Source of the DNA: Moduliflexus sp964602655
GTDB taxonomy: Bacteria; Moduliflexota; Moduliflexia; Moduliflexales; Moduliflexaceae
Assembly: GCA_964602655.1 (NCBI GenBank)
Contig: CAZRSF010000018.1
Location: 1-64,000, forward strand
Length of the DNA: 64,000 nucleotides
Direction: 5' to 3'
The position numbers were made by a program, and so were the translations under genes. Position 1 is the stretch's first letter; every line of letters begins with the position of its first letter. Positions 14,808 to 23,541 of this stretch are shown here, piece by piece. A model generated the notes under the pieces. That model saw only the letters and a list, made by a program, of their open reading frames with translations. It was not told where the DNA came from and did not search any database.

Positions 14808-15482
14808 ATGAATTTCGAGGACGCCAGAACGCGCATGGTAGAACGGCAATTAGCGCCGCGAGGGATTCGCTCCGCCGGAGTGCTTGCGGCGATGCGCGCC
14901 GTTCCGCGTCATCTCTTTGTTGGCGAATCGCTGCGTGAAAGCGCGTATGATGATCATCCGCTCCCGATTGGCGCGGGACAGACGATTTCCCAGCCGTATA
15001 TGGTCGCACTCATGACGGAGGCGCTCGATGTCACCCCAGAATGCAGGGTTTTGGAAATCGGGGCGGGATCGGGATATCAAACGGCGATTCTTGCGGAATT
15101 AGCAGCGCAGGTCTATTCGGTAGAACGACTGGCAGATTTAGCTCAACACGCCCACACGCTGCTGGCGGCATTGAATTATCACAATATCGCAATTCATGTC
15201 GGCGACGGAACGCTCGGCTGGCCGGAACATGCGCCATACGACCGGATTTTAGTGACGGCTGGCGCGCCTGCCGTGCCGAAGGCGTTACTCGAACAATTAG
15301 CGGATGGCGGGAAATTGGTTATTCCTGTCGGAGATCGCATGTCGCAAACGTTGCAAATCATGACCAAACATCAGGGACAACTGAGAACGGAAACCTCCTG
15401 CCAGTGCGTGTTTGTCAAGCTGATTGGACAGGATGGCTGGAGAGATGACGGAGACGAATATGCACGAACAACACACGACTGA
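14808..15482 (+). CDS. pcm: Protein-L-isoaspartate O-methyltransferase
   Basis: 224 residues, standard for the family. It methylates isoaspartyl residues in damaged proteins using SAM so they can revert to aspartate. Motifs are RMVERQLAPRGI at the start, VPRHLFVGE, the conserved PIGAGQTISQPYMVA substrate loop (near residue 53), motif I VLEIGAGSGYQTAILAEL, and YDRILVTAGAP. The ATG has GAGGGAG four bases upstream. The final codons overlap the next gene by 23 bases, suggesting one transcript. Confidence 0.93.
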   Translation: MNFEDARTRMVERQLAPRGIRSAGVLAAMRAVPRHLFVGESLRESAYDDHPLPIGAGQTISQPYMVALMTEALDVTPECRVLEIGAGSGYQTAILAELAAQVYSVERLADLAQHAHTLLAALNYHNIAIHVGDGTLGWPEHAPYDRILVTAGAPAVPKALLEQLADGGKLVIPVGDRMSQTLQIMTKHQGQLRTETSCQCVFVKLIGQDGWRDDGDEYARTTHD

Positions 15483-16113
15483 CGTAAGTGAAAAATCGTT
15501 GAAACAATCGCTGACGGACATGATTGAAGACCTGCCGCCGGATCAAATTATATTGGAACAGATTTTCGACTCGATTGGGCAAAAAGGACTGCTCCTGTTT
15601 TGTATTTTTCTCGCTATTCCCTTTATGGTGCCGGTTTCGATTCCCGGCGTCAGCACGGTCTTCGGGTTTACGATTTTATTGATCGGGGTCAGCATGTTGA
15701 CCAATCGGCTGCCCTGGTTGCCTGATAAATTATTGAAACGCCAGTTTCCATCCGCCAAATTAAAAGCGTCATTGCAAAAAGGCACGATCTGGGTGGAACG
15801 CATCGAAAAGATCAGTTCCCCGCGTCTCCTTTCAATGACGCACGGCACAGCCTGGCATCGTTTCAATGGCGCCATGTTGATTCTCGGCGCGATACTGTTG
15901 ATGTTTCCTTTCAGTTTCATTCCGTTTTCCAATACGCTGCCCGGACTGGCCGTGTTATTCCTTGCGCTCGGCATGTTGCAGCGCGACGGCTATTGCGTCT
16001 TATTCGGCTATGTGTTGAATGTCGCAACCATGATTTATTTTGCATTTCTTTTTTTAGGCGGCGCAGTCGCAGGCGAACGTATTTTTCAAGTCATCAAGCA
16101 ATGGTTTGCTTGA
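15460..16113 (+). CDS. ExoD-family membrane protein
   Basis: 217 residues, resembling the exopolysaccharide-synthesis ExoD family. The conserved N-terminal region (GLLLFCIFLAIPFMVPVSIPGVSTVFG) is followed by LLIGVSMLTNRLPWLPDKLLKRQF and several hydrophobic spans (FNGAMLILGAILLMFPFSFIP, LPGLAVLFLALGMLQRDGY, VATMIYFAFLFLGGAV). The biochemical role of ExoD is unresolved; it affects polysaccharide production in rhizobia. ATG 15460 is chosen because GGAG lies six bases upstream; ATG 15445 has its SD abutting the codon. Confidence 0.8.
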   Translation: MHEQHTTDVSEKSLKQSLTDMIEDLPPDQIILEQIFDSIGQKGLLLFCIFLAIPFMVPVSIPGVSTVFGFTILLIGVSMLTNRLPWLPDKLLKRQFPSAKLKASLQKGTIWVERIEKISSPRLLSMTHGTAWHRFNGAMLILGAILLMFPFSFIPFSNTLPGLAVLFLALGMLQRDGYCVLFGYVLNVATMIYFAFLFLGGAVAGERIFQVIKQWFA

Positions 16114-16226
16114 TATATCGGATGATTCGGGGATATTGCGACTTTTCACAATTTTTGACTTGACAATTTTTCGCGGCAACATTTGTGTTGTTTATACTGA
16201 TAGTCGAACAAAGACATCAGGTCATT

Positions 16227-16300
16227 CGGGGTGTGGCGCAGCCTGGTAGCGCGCTTGCTTCGGGAGCAAGAAGCCGGAGGTTCGAATCCTCTCACCCCGA
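16227..16300 (+). tRNA. tRNA-Pro (anticodon CGG)
   Basis: The acceptor stem CGGGGTG (16227-16233) pairs with CACCCCG (16293-16299), with discriminator A. The D-arm has AGCCTGGTAGC, the anticodon arm CTTGC-TTCGGGA-GCAAG gives anticodon CGG, and the T-arm loop is TTCGAAT. The 3' CCA is not encoded. Thymine-rich sequence follows directly. Confidence 0.95.
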
Positions 16301-16400
16301 TTTTTATTTTTTGCCATCCTTCCTTTCCACATTTATTTCTCCAACATCAAAAAATACAGCATTTTTGTTTCTCATCATTACATCTCCTATACATAAAACT

Positions 16401-17435
16401 ATGCCCTCATTAGACGTTCGAATCGGCCAAATGCTGCTGATCGGTTTTCGCGGATTGGCGGTTGATGCGCTCCATCCGATTGTCAGCGCCATTCAGCGGC
16501 GGCATCTCGGCGGCGTGATTCTCTTCGATTATGATCGCGCTGCGCAAGAGGCGACGCGGAATATTCAATCTCCTGAGCAAGCAAAGCAGCTTATCGCGTC
16601 GTTACAGGCGTATGCGGATATTCCGCTGCTCGTTGCGATTGATCAGGAAGGCGGGCGCGTCAATCGTTTGAAAGAGCGGTACGGATTTCCGCCAACGGTG
16701 TCTGCGCAATATCTCGGTCAGAATTCTGTCGAAATCACCCGGCAATATGCCGAACACACCGCCTGCCAACTCGCTGAATTAGGCATCAATCTGAATTTCG
16801 CGCCGGTCGTAGATGTCAATCGCAATCCCGACAGCCCGGCTATCGGCAAGGTCGAGCGGAGTTTCTCGGCAGACCCGCAGGCCGTCATCGCTCATGCCCG
16901 CGCCTGGATCGAGGCGCATCACGACCGCCGCATTCTCTGTGCGCTCAAGCATTTTCCCGGTCACGGCAGCGCGTGTGAGGATTCGCATCTTGGGTTTGTC
17001 GATGTGACGACGACCTGGCAGCCAGAAGAATTGCTTCCGTACCGACAGCTTATTGAGGAAGAATTCGACGATGTCGTTATGACGGCGCATATTTTTCATG
17101 GCGGCCTTGACTCGGAGTATCCCGCCACGCTTTCTCGCCGCATTTTGACTGGCATCCTGCGCGAGCAGCTTGGTTTCGATGGTGTAATCATTTCCGACGA
17201 TATGCAGATGCAGGCGATTGCCGCGCATTACGACCTTGAAACCGCAATCTTTCTCGCCATCGCGGCGGGCGTTGACATCCTGACATTCGGCAATAACCTC
17301 ACCGTTTACGACGAACATATCGCCGTTCGCGCCGCTGAAATTATTGCTGCGCTCGTTGATAGCGGGCGCATCTCGCCGGAACGCATCGAGGCGTCGTATC
17401 GTCGCATTATTCGCCTGAAAGCGCGTCTTGCCTGA
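16401..17435 (+). CDS. nagZ: Beta-N-acetylhexosaminidase, GH3 family
   Basis: 344 residues. NagZ removes N-acetylglucosamine from anhydro-muropeptides during cell-wall recycling. The GH3 NagZ fold is shown by GQMLLIGFRG, IDQEGGRVNRL (near residue 84), NLNFAPVVDVNRNP, the signature KHFPGHGSACEDSHLG, AHIFHGGLD, and FDGVIISDDMQMQAI with the catalytic Asp. No signal peptide, so cytosolic like other Gram-negative NagZ enzymes. No good SD precedes ATG 16401; the open frame continues upstream through the tRNA and is not coding there. Confidence 0.92.
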   Translation: MPSLDVRIGQMLLIGFRGLAVDALHPIVSAIQRRHLGGVILFDYDRAAQEATRNIQSPEQAKQLIASLQAYADIPLLVAIDQEGGRVNRLKERYGFPPTVSAQYLGQNSVEITRQYAEHTACQLAELGINLNFAPVVDVNRNPDSPAIGKVERSFSADPQAVIAHARAWIEAHHDRRILCALKHFPGHGSACEDSHLGFVDVTTTWQPEELLPYRQLIEEEFDDVVMTAHIFHGGLDSEYPATLSRRILTGILREQLGFDGVIISDDMQMQAIAAHYDLETAIFLAIAAGVDILTFGNNLTVYDEHIAVRAAEIIAALVDSGRISPERIEASYRRIIRLKARLA

Positions 17436-17493
17436 ATATGAGCATGGTGATCGCACCAGACTCGCCACGCCAAACGAATTGTCCTGAAAAACC

Positions 17494-17523
17494 TTGACAA
17501 GTCGTCGCTGACGATGTTACGTT
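17494..17523 (+). promoter_or_regulatory. Probable sigma-70 promoter for the first chemoreceptor
   Basis: TTGACA (17494-17499) and TTACGT/TACGTT (17517-17523), spaced 17-18 bases, lie about 80 bases before the ATG. The -35 is perfect, the -10 moderate. Confidence 0.45.
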
Positions 17524-17600
17524 CATAGAGAATTCCCTGTTTATCCATAAATGGATAGTCATCATATTTCATCATTGTAACTTGTAAGGAGGAGAACGTT

Positions 17601-19304
17601 ATGAAAATCTGGTTTCGTAATCTGAAAATCGGACATAAACTTGTGTTGGGATTTTCGCTTCTCCTCTTTTTTATGGGGCTGATCGGCGTAACCGGCTATT
17701 ACAGTATCAAACGAATCGCGCGAAATTTAGACGAAATTTTTCAGGTTCGCATGCCAAGCATTGACCTGATTATCGAAACTGATCGCGACCTGTATCAACT
17801 TCTCGTCGCAGAACGCTCAATGATGTTTACTGACACCCTTTCCACCAGATTTAGGGAACTCAACGCGTTTTATGACGAAAACCTCCAACAATCTCAAGAA
17901 CGATGGGAGCAATATAAAGCGCTCCCCAGCAGCGCCGAAGAACGGGCAATCATTCCGCAATACGAAGACGCCAGAGACGCCTGGAAAATCTTGGCGCAGC
18001 GCGTACTCAACGGTATCATGACAGAGGCGCTGACGAGCAGGCAAACAACAACGGCGTTAGCATTCGGAGAAGCCGAACAGAAATTCGATATGATGCGCGA
18101 ATATCTCAACCAGTTGACCGAGATCAATCTTCGACTTGCCACAGAAGCGCATGAGCAATCACAACGCATTTACACGCGAACAATGGCGGGTTTTGTATTC
18201 CTCGCCGGAATCGGTTTAATCATCGGCATCGGGGCAATGACAATGATCAGCGCCAGCATCACGTCGCCATTGCAGAAAGCCGTTTCCATTGCGCAACACA
18301 TCGCAAAGGGCGACCTTTCTCAGGAAATCGCCGTTTCGACCACAGAAGAAACCGGACAATTGCTGAACGCCATAAAAGAGATGATTGACGCTATCAAGAA
18401 GATTGTGGCAAATGTCAAGACTGCCTCGTCTTATGTTGCCAGCGGAAGCGAAGAATTAAGTTCGACCGCCACCGAAATGTCGGAAGGGGCGAATTATCAA
18501 GCAAGTTCGACGGAGCAACTTTCGTCGTCCATGCAGGAAATGGCAGCCAATATCAGCCAAAATGCCGATCATGCGATCCAGACGGAAAAAATCGCCATCA
18601 ACGCGGCTGAAGAGGCCAAAAAAGCGAAAAAGGCGATGAAAAAAACGTCTCAGGCCATGAAAAAAATCGAAGAAGAAATTGCTACTATCCAACAGCTGTC
18701 TCAACAAACACGCATGTTATCCCTGAATGCAACCATTGAGGCCGGAAAAGCGCAGGAATTCGGCAAAGGTTTTGCGGTGGTCGCGTCGGAAGTCCGGGAA
18801 TTATCGCGACAGACCCAATTAGCCGCGCAAAATATTACCGAACTTGTGATGTCCGGCGTTAAAAACGTCACGAAGACCGGCGAGATTTTGGCAAGCTTGA
18901 TTCCGGATATTCAAAAAACAGCAGATTTGGTACAAGAAATCAGCGCGGCAAGCCGGGAACAAAATACTGGCGCGGCACAGGTCAATTTAGCGACGCAGCA
19001 GTTGGATCACTCGACGCAGCAGCATTCCGCGATCTCCGAACAACTTGCCGCGACCGCAGAAGAACTCTCCGCGCAAGCCAAACAGTTGCAGGATTCGATT
19101 ACATTTTTTAAAGATGGCCGCGAAAATCTGCCGTCGGGAGAAATACCTGACGAGAAGCAGAACGTTCTCTCTCAAAAACGCTCCTATTTCAAGCATCCGA
19201 AAATGCCCAAACCGTCGAACGAGCCATATCGTGAATCTCCTCCGGCACAGGAGCATTTATCTGGAAATCGAGACGCATTGGATGAGGAATTCGAGCGGTT
19301 TTAA
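17601..19304 (+). CDS. Methyl-accepting chemotaxis protein (4HB-type sensor)
   Basis: 567 residues. TM1 is near 10-32, followed by a helical periplasmic domain of four-helix-bundle type (residues ~33-190), TM2 near 195-217, HAMP to ~270, and a cytoplasmic signalling hairpin. The tip reads QTRMLSLNATIEAGKAQEFGKGFAVVASEVR instead of the usual QTNLLALNAAIEAARAGE; glutamine/glutamate-rich methylation helices flank it. The C-terminus is DALDEEFERF, whose last five residues fit the aromatic-x-x-aromatic pattern of CheR/CheB-tethering pentapeptides. A strong AAGGAGGAG precedes the ATG. Ligand unknown. The 54-kb receptor shares the tip and tail. Confidence 0.9.
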   Translation: MKIWFRNLKIGHKLVLGFSLLLFFMGLIGVTGYYSIKRIARNLDEIFQVRMPSIDLIIETDRDLYQLLVAERSMMFTDTLSTRFRELNAFYDENLQQSQERWEQYKALPSSAEERAIIPQYEDARDAWKILAQRVLNGIMTEALTSRQTTTALAFGEAEQKFDMMREYLNQLTEINLRLATEAHEQSQRIYTRTMAGFVFLAGIGLIIGIGAMTMISASITSPLQKAVSIAQHIAKGDLSQEIAVSTTEETGQLLNAIKEMIDAIKKIVANVKTASSYVASGSEELSSTATEMSEGANYQASSTEQLSSSMQEMAANISQNADHAIQTEKIAINAAEEAKKAKKAMKKTSQAMKKIEEEIATIQQLSQQTRMLSLNATIEAGKAQEFGKGFAVVASEVRELSRQTQLAAQNITELVMSGVKNVTKTGEILASLIPDIQKTADLVQEISAASREQNTGAAQVNLATQQLDHSTQQHSAISEQLAATAEELSAQAKQLQDSITFFKDGRENLPSGEIPDEKQNVLSQKRSYFKHPKMPKPSNEPYRESPPAQEHLSGNRDALDEEFERF

Positions 19305-19386
19305 ATGGCATGATCGGCGCGTGAATACGGGATCATCTTCTTGTTTTGATTGACAATTTTCAGGTTGTTGAGGGACTCATGCTGCT

Positions 19387-20244
19387 ATGGAACGCGTAGG
19401 GATCATTGCCAAAACACATACACCAGGCATTCGGGACATCTTGCACGACTTGCATTCATGGTTTGTCGAGCGCCATATTCACGCGATGTTCGAGCGGGAA
19501 ACCGCGAAATGTTTCGAGTATTCGTCCGATGTCTATTCCAAAGCCGAATTGCCGACGATGGTGGACTTGCTGGTCGTGCTCGGCGGCGACGGCACGTTAT
19601 TAAGCGCCGCCCGTTTGGTCGGCGAGCGCCGCGTACCGATTCTTGGCGTGAATTTGGGGCAGTTGGGATTTTTGTCCGAAATCACGCTGGATGAAATGTA
19701 TTTGGCGTTAGAGCAAGTGCTGCACAACGAATTTACGATGACGCCGCGCCTGCTGCTAAAAGCCTCCGTCACTCGCGATGAAGAACGTCTCGCCGAATAT
19801 AGCGCGCTCAACGACGTGGTCATCAATAAAAGCGCGTTAGCCCGCATCATAGACCTGCAAACCTGCATCAACGGCCAATACGTTACCACGTATAAAGCCG
19901 ACGGCCTGATTATCGCTACCACGACCGGTTCGACTGCCTACAATCTTTCGGCGGGCGGCCCGATTGTTCACCCCGACATGCACGCCTTGATTCTGACGCC
20001 GATTTGTCCGCACACACTGACGAACCGACCGATTGTCATTCCCGACACGTCGCAAATCGAGATCACGCTGAAATCGGAAAATGCGGATGTATTTTTGACC
20101 TTAGACGGACAGGTCGGTTTGGCGCTCCGCTACCGCGATGTCGTGCATATCCATTCGGCCAGTTACATGATTCAATTCGTTCGTCCGACAGAACGGAACT
20201 ATTTCGATGTGTTACGAACGAAGTTGAAATGGGGAGAACGGTAA
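19387..20244 (+). CDS. nadK: NAD kinase
   Basis: 285 residues. It phosphorylates NAD to NADP. Motifs are VVLGGDGTLLSAARL (near residue 60), ILGVNLGQLGFLSE, NDVVINKS, YKADGLIIATTTGSTAYNLSAGGPIVHP, and LTPICPHTLTNRP. Length and order match the family. GAGGGA lies upstream of ATG 19387. Convergent with ptsI, with a long hairpin between. Confidence 0.94.
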   Translation: MERVGIIAKTHTPGIRDILHDLHSWFVERHIHAMFERETAKCFEYSSDVYSKAELPTMVDLLVVLGGDGTLLSAARLVGERRVPILGVNLGQLGFLSEITLDEMYLALEQVLHNEFTMTPRLLLKASVTRDEERLAEYSALNDVVINKSALARIIDLQTCINGQYVTTYKADGLIIATTTGSTAYNLSAGGPIVHPDMHALILTPICPHTLTNRPIVIPDTSQIEITLKSENADVFLTLDGQVGLALRYRDVVHIHSASYMIQFVRPTERNYFDVLRTKLKWGER

Positions 20245-20247
20245 ACC

Positions 20248-20310
20248 TGAAAACGACGAAAGGCACATAAAACACGTATTTCGTGTTTTGTGTGCCTTTC
20301 GTCGTTTTCA
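20248..20310. terminator. 29-bp stem bidirectional terminator
   Basis: The arm 20248-20276 (TGAAAACGACGAAAGGCAC...) is complementary to 20282-20310 with one mismatch (G-T wobble in RNA) around a TATTT loop. It sits between the convergent nadK and ptsI stops and ends in T-runs or A-runs on each strand, fitting a shared terminator. Confidence 0.8.
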
Positions 20311-20313
20311 AGC

Positions 20314-22062
20314 TTAATCAAAGTAGCAGAAAATATCCGGAAAACGGCTTTCCATGAGTTCGGTGATGAATTTTTCCGTATCCACCGCCGAGGAGTAAGA
20401 GAGCGCTTGCTGCGCGATGTCGTGGGCTTCCGCAAACGACACCGAACGGATAATCTTCTTGATTTTCAGCAGGGCGTCCGCATTCGTGCTGTACTGATCC
20501 AAGCCCATGCCGAGCAGCAGCAGCGTATATTTCGGGTCGCTCGCCATTTCGCCGCACATGCCGACTTTGATGCCTTTGGCGTGCGCCGCGCTGATGACAT
20601 GCGAAATCAGTCGGAGAATCGCCGGATGGAGCGGTTCATAGAGATAGGCGACGTTTTTATTGACGCGATCAATGGCAATGGAATATTGAATCAAATCGTT
20701 CGTGCCGATGCTGAAAAACGCGGCTTCTTCGGCCAGAATATCGCTTGTCACCGCTGCCGACGGAATTTCGATCATAATGCCGACATCAATGTGTTCGTCA
20801 AACGGTTCGCCTTCCTGCCGCAATTCGGCTTTGACCTCTTCTAACACGGCGTTGGCGCTGCGCAGTTCGTCAATCCCTGAAATCATGGGGTACATGATTT
20901 TGATTTTGCCGAACATGCTCGCCTTCAGAATCGCGCGCAACTGCGTCTTAAACAGGTCAACATGCTCGAGGCAGAGCCGAATCGCCCGCAATCCAAGCAC
21001 GGGATTCAGTTCGTCGTACACGTCTAACTGAGAAATAAATTTATCGCCGCCGAGATCAAGTGTGCGGATGATGGCAGGATACTCCCCTAATTGTTCGACG
21101 AGCGATTTGTACGCCCGGAAATGCTCGGCTTCCGACGGGAGATAATATCGGTTCATGTAGAGGAATTCCGTGCGATACAATCCGACCCCTTCGCCGCCGC
21201 GCTCCAAGACGACTTTCACCTCGCTGATGAACTCGATATTGGCCATCAACGTGACCTTTTTATTGTCCGTTGTCACGGTCGGGAGGTCTTTCATTTTTTG
21301 CAGTTCGCGTTCGTAATATTTGAACTGCCGCTGTTTGTCAAGGTAGGCGATAAACACATCCTGCTGCGGCGACACCTGCACCACGCCTCTGATGCCGTCC
21401 ACAATCAGCGATTCGCCGGTTTTCACCGCGTCGTAAATCCCGGTGACGCCGACGACTGCCGGGATTTCGAGCGAATGCGCCATAATGGCCGTGTGCGAGG
21501 TTTTGCTGCCAACCTCGGTCACAAAGGCAATCACACGCTCTTTCCGCATTTGCGCGGTATCCGCCGGGGAGAGGTCGTGCGCGACCACGATGACATCTTC
21601 GCGCAAATCGGCTAAATTCGTATGCCCGAATCCCAACAAGTTGTTGAAGATGCGGTTGCCGATATGCGTCAGATCGTCTTTCCGTTCCTTGAAATACGGG
21701 TCTTGCAGGCTGTCGAAGTGTTCCTTCAGCTTATCCAGTACGCGCTTGAGCGACCATTCCGCAGACAGGCGATGGCGTTGGACATACTCCACCGTTTCAT
21801 TGATCAGCATTTGATCTTCAATCATCATCAAATGCGCATCAATAATGGACAGGTGTTCGGTATCCGCTAACGACTCAACGCGTTTTCTAATAATCAGCAA
21901 TTGGTCTTTCGATGCCTGGATCGCGGCTAAAAACCGCTCGACTTCCTGATCGACATCGGCATCTCGCACCCAATTCGGCTTGATGTCGTATGTCTCTTTT
22001 TCCAGACGAAAGGCTTTGCCGATGATGATGCCTGCTGAAACTGCAATCCCTCGAAATTCCAA
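20314..22062 (-). CDS. ptsI: PTS enzyme I (phosphoenolpyruvate-protein phosphotransferase)
   Basis: 582 residues, the standard size for EI without an N-terminal GAF domain. It takes phosphate from PEP and passes it to HPr. Seen are GIAVSAGIIIGKA at the N-terminus, the phospho-His motif GSKTSHTAIMAHSLEIPAVVG (His190), VGLYRTEFLYM, MYPMISG, GTNDLIQYSIAIDR and KVGMCGEMASDP. The start is TTG at 22062 with GAGGAGAG upstream; no better in-frame ATG is near. It follows HPr and EIIA-Man in the same direction, forming the phosphorelay set. Confidence 0.94.
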   Translation of the reverse strand: MEFRGIAVSAGIIIGKAFRLEKETYDIKPNWVRDADVDQEVERFLAAIQASKDQLLIIRKRVESLADTEHLSIIDAHLMMIEDQMLINETVEYVQRHRLSAEWSLKRVLDKLKEHFDSLQDPYFKERKDDLTHIGNRIFNNLLGFGHTNLADLREDVIVVAHDLSPADTAQMRKERVIAFVTEVGSKTSHTAIMAHSLEIPAVVGVTGIYDAVKTGESLIVDGIRGVVQVSPQQDVFIAYLDKQRQFKYYERELQKMKDLPTVTTDNKKVTLMANIEFISEVKVVLERGGEGVGLYRTEFLYMNRYYLPSEAEHFRAYKSLVEQLGEYPAIIRTLDLGGDKFISQLDVYDELNPVLGLRAIRLCLEHVDLFKTQLRAILKASMFGKIKIMYPMISGIDELRSANAVLEEVKAELRQEGEPFDEHIDVGIMIEIPSAAVTSDILAEEAAFFSIGTNDLIQYSIAIDRVNKNVAYLYEPLHPAILRLISHVISAAHAKGIKVGMCGEMASDPKYTLLLLGMGLDQYSTNADALLKIKKIIRSVSFAEAHDIAQQALSYSSAVDTEKFITELMESRFPDIFCYFD

Positions 22063-22109
22063 GGATATCTCTCCTCTTGAACCGGAAGGGAAGATCGCGA
22101 CTCCTCCAC

Positions 22110-22382
22110 TTATCTTGGTTCTCCGAATTTATTATCAATCAATCGCAAAAGCGATTCCAACATGTCCAGAGCGTCATCCCCATCAGCCTTGAGCAAAATT
22201 TCAGAGCCAATTGGCGCGGCCAGCATCATCAGATTGAGAATACTTTTGCCATTCACTTCTTCGTCATCTTTCAAGACCGTAATCTCTGCGCGAAATTTAT
22301 TCGCGGTTTGGACGAATTGTGCCGCCGCTCTGGCGTGCAATCCTAATTCATTTTGTATGGTTGCGACTCGAATTTCCGCCAT
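22110..22382 (-). CDS. HPr phosphocarrier protein
   Basis: 90 residues. It shuttles phosphate from enzyme I to EIIA proteins. The active-site His16 lies in ELGLHARAAAQFV, and a serine equivalent to regulatory Ser46 is present at Ser47 (NGKSILNLMML). Strong SD AAAGAGG. It could be the general HPr or NPr; the rpoN-linked context favours a regulatory role. No HPr kinase gene is present nearby although the serine is conserved. Confidence 0.93.
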   Translation of the reverse strand: MAEIRVATIQNELGLHARAAAQFVQTANKFRAEITVLKDDEEVNGKSILNLMMLAAPIGSEILLKADGDDALDMLESLLRLIDNKFGEPR

Positions 22383-22411
22383 GACAGACCTCTTTGGAGG
22401 TAGTTCTCGTG

Positions 22412-22822
22412 CTATTTTTTCCCATGATGTTTCAAAAATTCACTTGCAATGCGAATATTTTCCTGTCCGCGCTGTTTCAGCACATTGACAGTATTTTGAA
22501 ACGGTTCATCCGTATGAAACGTAGACAGTTGCAACAACATCGCCAAATTCACGCCAGTAATCACTTCGACATTACTATTGTCTAAAAATGAGAGGCTGAT
22601 ATTCGACGGCGTTCCTCCGAACATATCGGTAAAAATGATCACACCCGACCCATTATTTACGGTTTGAATCGCTCGTCGAATCTGCTCGCGCGATGCTTCG
22701 ACCTCTGTCGTCACGTCTATAGACACTGCCGTAATATTTGCAATCTTCCCAACGATCATCTCGGCAGTACGAATGAGTTCTTCGCCTAACTGCCCGTGTG
22801 AGACAATAACTCCACCAATCAT
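22412..22822 (-). CDS. PTS EIIA component, mannose family
   Basis: 136 residues. The EIIA-Man/DhaM fold is shown by GGVIVSHGQLGEELIRTAE with phospho-His9, and SGVIIFTDMFGGTPSNI (near residue 59-75). No EIIB or EIIC follows, so it probably acts as a regulatory phosphate acceptor from HPr rather than in sugar import, as in many alphaproteobacterial and deltaproteobacterial rpoN clusters. The SD is weak. Confidence 0.9.
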   Translation of the reverse strand: MIGGVIVSHGQLGEELIRTAEMIVGKIANITAVSIDVTTEVEASREQIRRAIQTVNNGSGVIIFTDMFGGTPSNISLSFLDNSNVEVITGVNLAMLLQLSTFHTDEPFQNTVNVLKQRGQENIRIASEFLKHHGKK

Positions 22823-23015
22823 CAGAGATTAAGAGCACGGGAAAAGGAAACAGAAAGCGCATGACATTCGTACAATCCGCGTGTATTCACTGGCTCTTCT
22901 TGTCCCTTTACCCTTGTTCTTCTTTGTATCGCCTACGCCTGCATCTGCGCCCGACGTGTTTCGAATCTACCGAGACGCTCGCTCGTTACGATACATGGAA
23001 ACCTCTCTCCAATCT
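22823..23015. other. Gap where hprK/rapZ usually lie
   Basis: 193 bases between ptsN and EIIA-Man with no coding sequence. In comparable rpoN-ptsN clusters hprK and/or rapZ occupy this place. No hairpin stands out. Confidence 0.6.
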
Positions 23016-23477
23016 TTAATATTTAGCATCTTCCTCTGAGATGATTCGGTAAATATCTTTTTGGGAGGTGGCATTCAATAATTTGTTGCGGAACACCGTA
23101 TTTTTCAACATCCGCGAAATCCGCGCCAGCATCTTCAAATGCGTTCCCACTGAATTGTCAGGCGCCACCAGGAGAAAGAACATATAGGCGGGTTTTCCGT
23201 CTAATGAATCAAATTCGATTCCCGATTTTGACAACCCGAATCCAGAAATAATGTCGGGGATATTTGACAATTTGCCGTGAGGAATGGCAATGCCGTCCCC
23301 AATCCCCGTGCTGCCCAATTTTTCTCGATCAAGCAGCACATTCAAAATCTCGCGTTTATCAATCGCAGGGTGACTTTTGGCGACTGCATTGACTAACGCC
23401 TCCAGGACTTCAGTCTTGGTTTTCGCCTGCAAATCCGCCACCACTGACGATTCTTGTAAAATATCGATTAATTTCAT
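23016..23477 (-). CDS. ptsN: PTS-Ntr EIIA regulator (PtsN)
   Basis: 153 residues. EIIA-Ntr is phosphorylated by the PTS and regulates potassium transport, nitrogen and stress responses in other bacteria. Seen are the N-terminal MKLIDILQESSVVADLQAKTK, phospho-His67 in GIGDGIAIPHGK, and KPAYMFFLLVAPDNSVGTHLKMLARIS. ATG 23477 fits the family start; the frame is open further upstream, through a hairpin, and that part is not family-like. No strong SD. Confidence 0.92.
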   Translation of the reverse strand: MKLIDILQESSVVADLQAKTKTEVLEALVNAVAKSHPAIDKREILNVLLDREKLGSTGIGDGIAIPHGKLSNIPDIISGFGLSKSGIEFDSLDGKPAYMFFLLVAPDNSVGTHLKMLARISRMLKNTVFRNKLLNATSQKDIYRIISEEDAKY

Positions 23478-23493
23478 AAGCGTTTGTTCTTGT

Positions 23494-23534
23494 CTTGTGA
23501 CATTGCCCCGCCCCAGAAAGGGCAATGTCACAAG
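23494..23534 (-). promoter_or_regulatory. 15-bp stem hairpin between hpf and ptsN
   Basis: CTTGTGACATTGCCC (23494-23508) pairs perfectly with GGGCAATGTCACAAG (23520-23534). It begins 7 bases after the hpf stop on the minus strand and ends about 16 bases before the ptsN ATG. No U-run follows, so attenuation, RNA processing or stabilisation of the upstream message are more likely than strict termination. Confidence 0.6.
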
Positions 23535-23541
23535 AGCGATG

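Noticed and set aside
16185..16400. Upstream extension of the nagZ frame
   Set aside because: The frame runs through tRNA-Pro and low-complexity AT-rich sequence; NagZ homology starts at the ATG at 16401.
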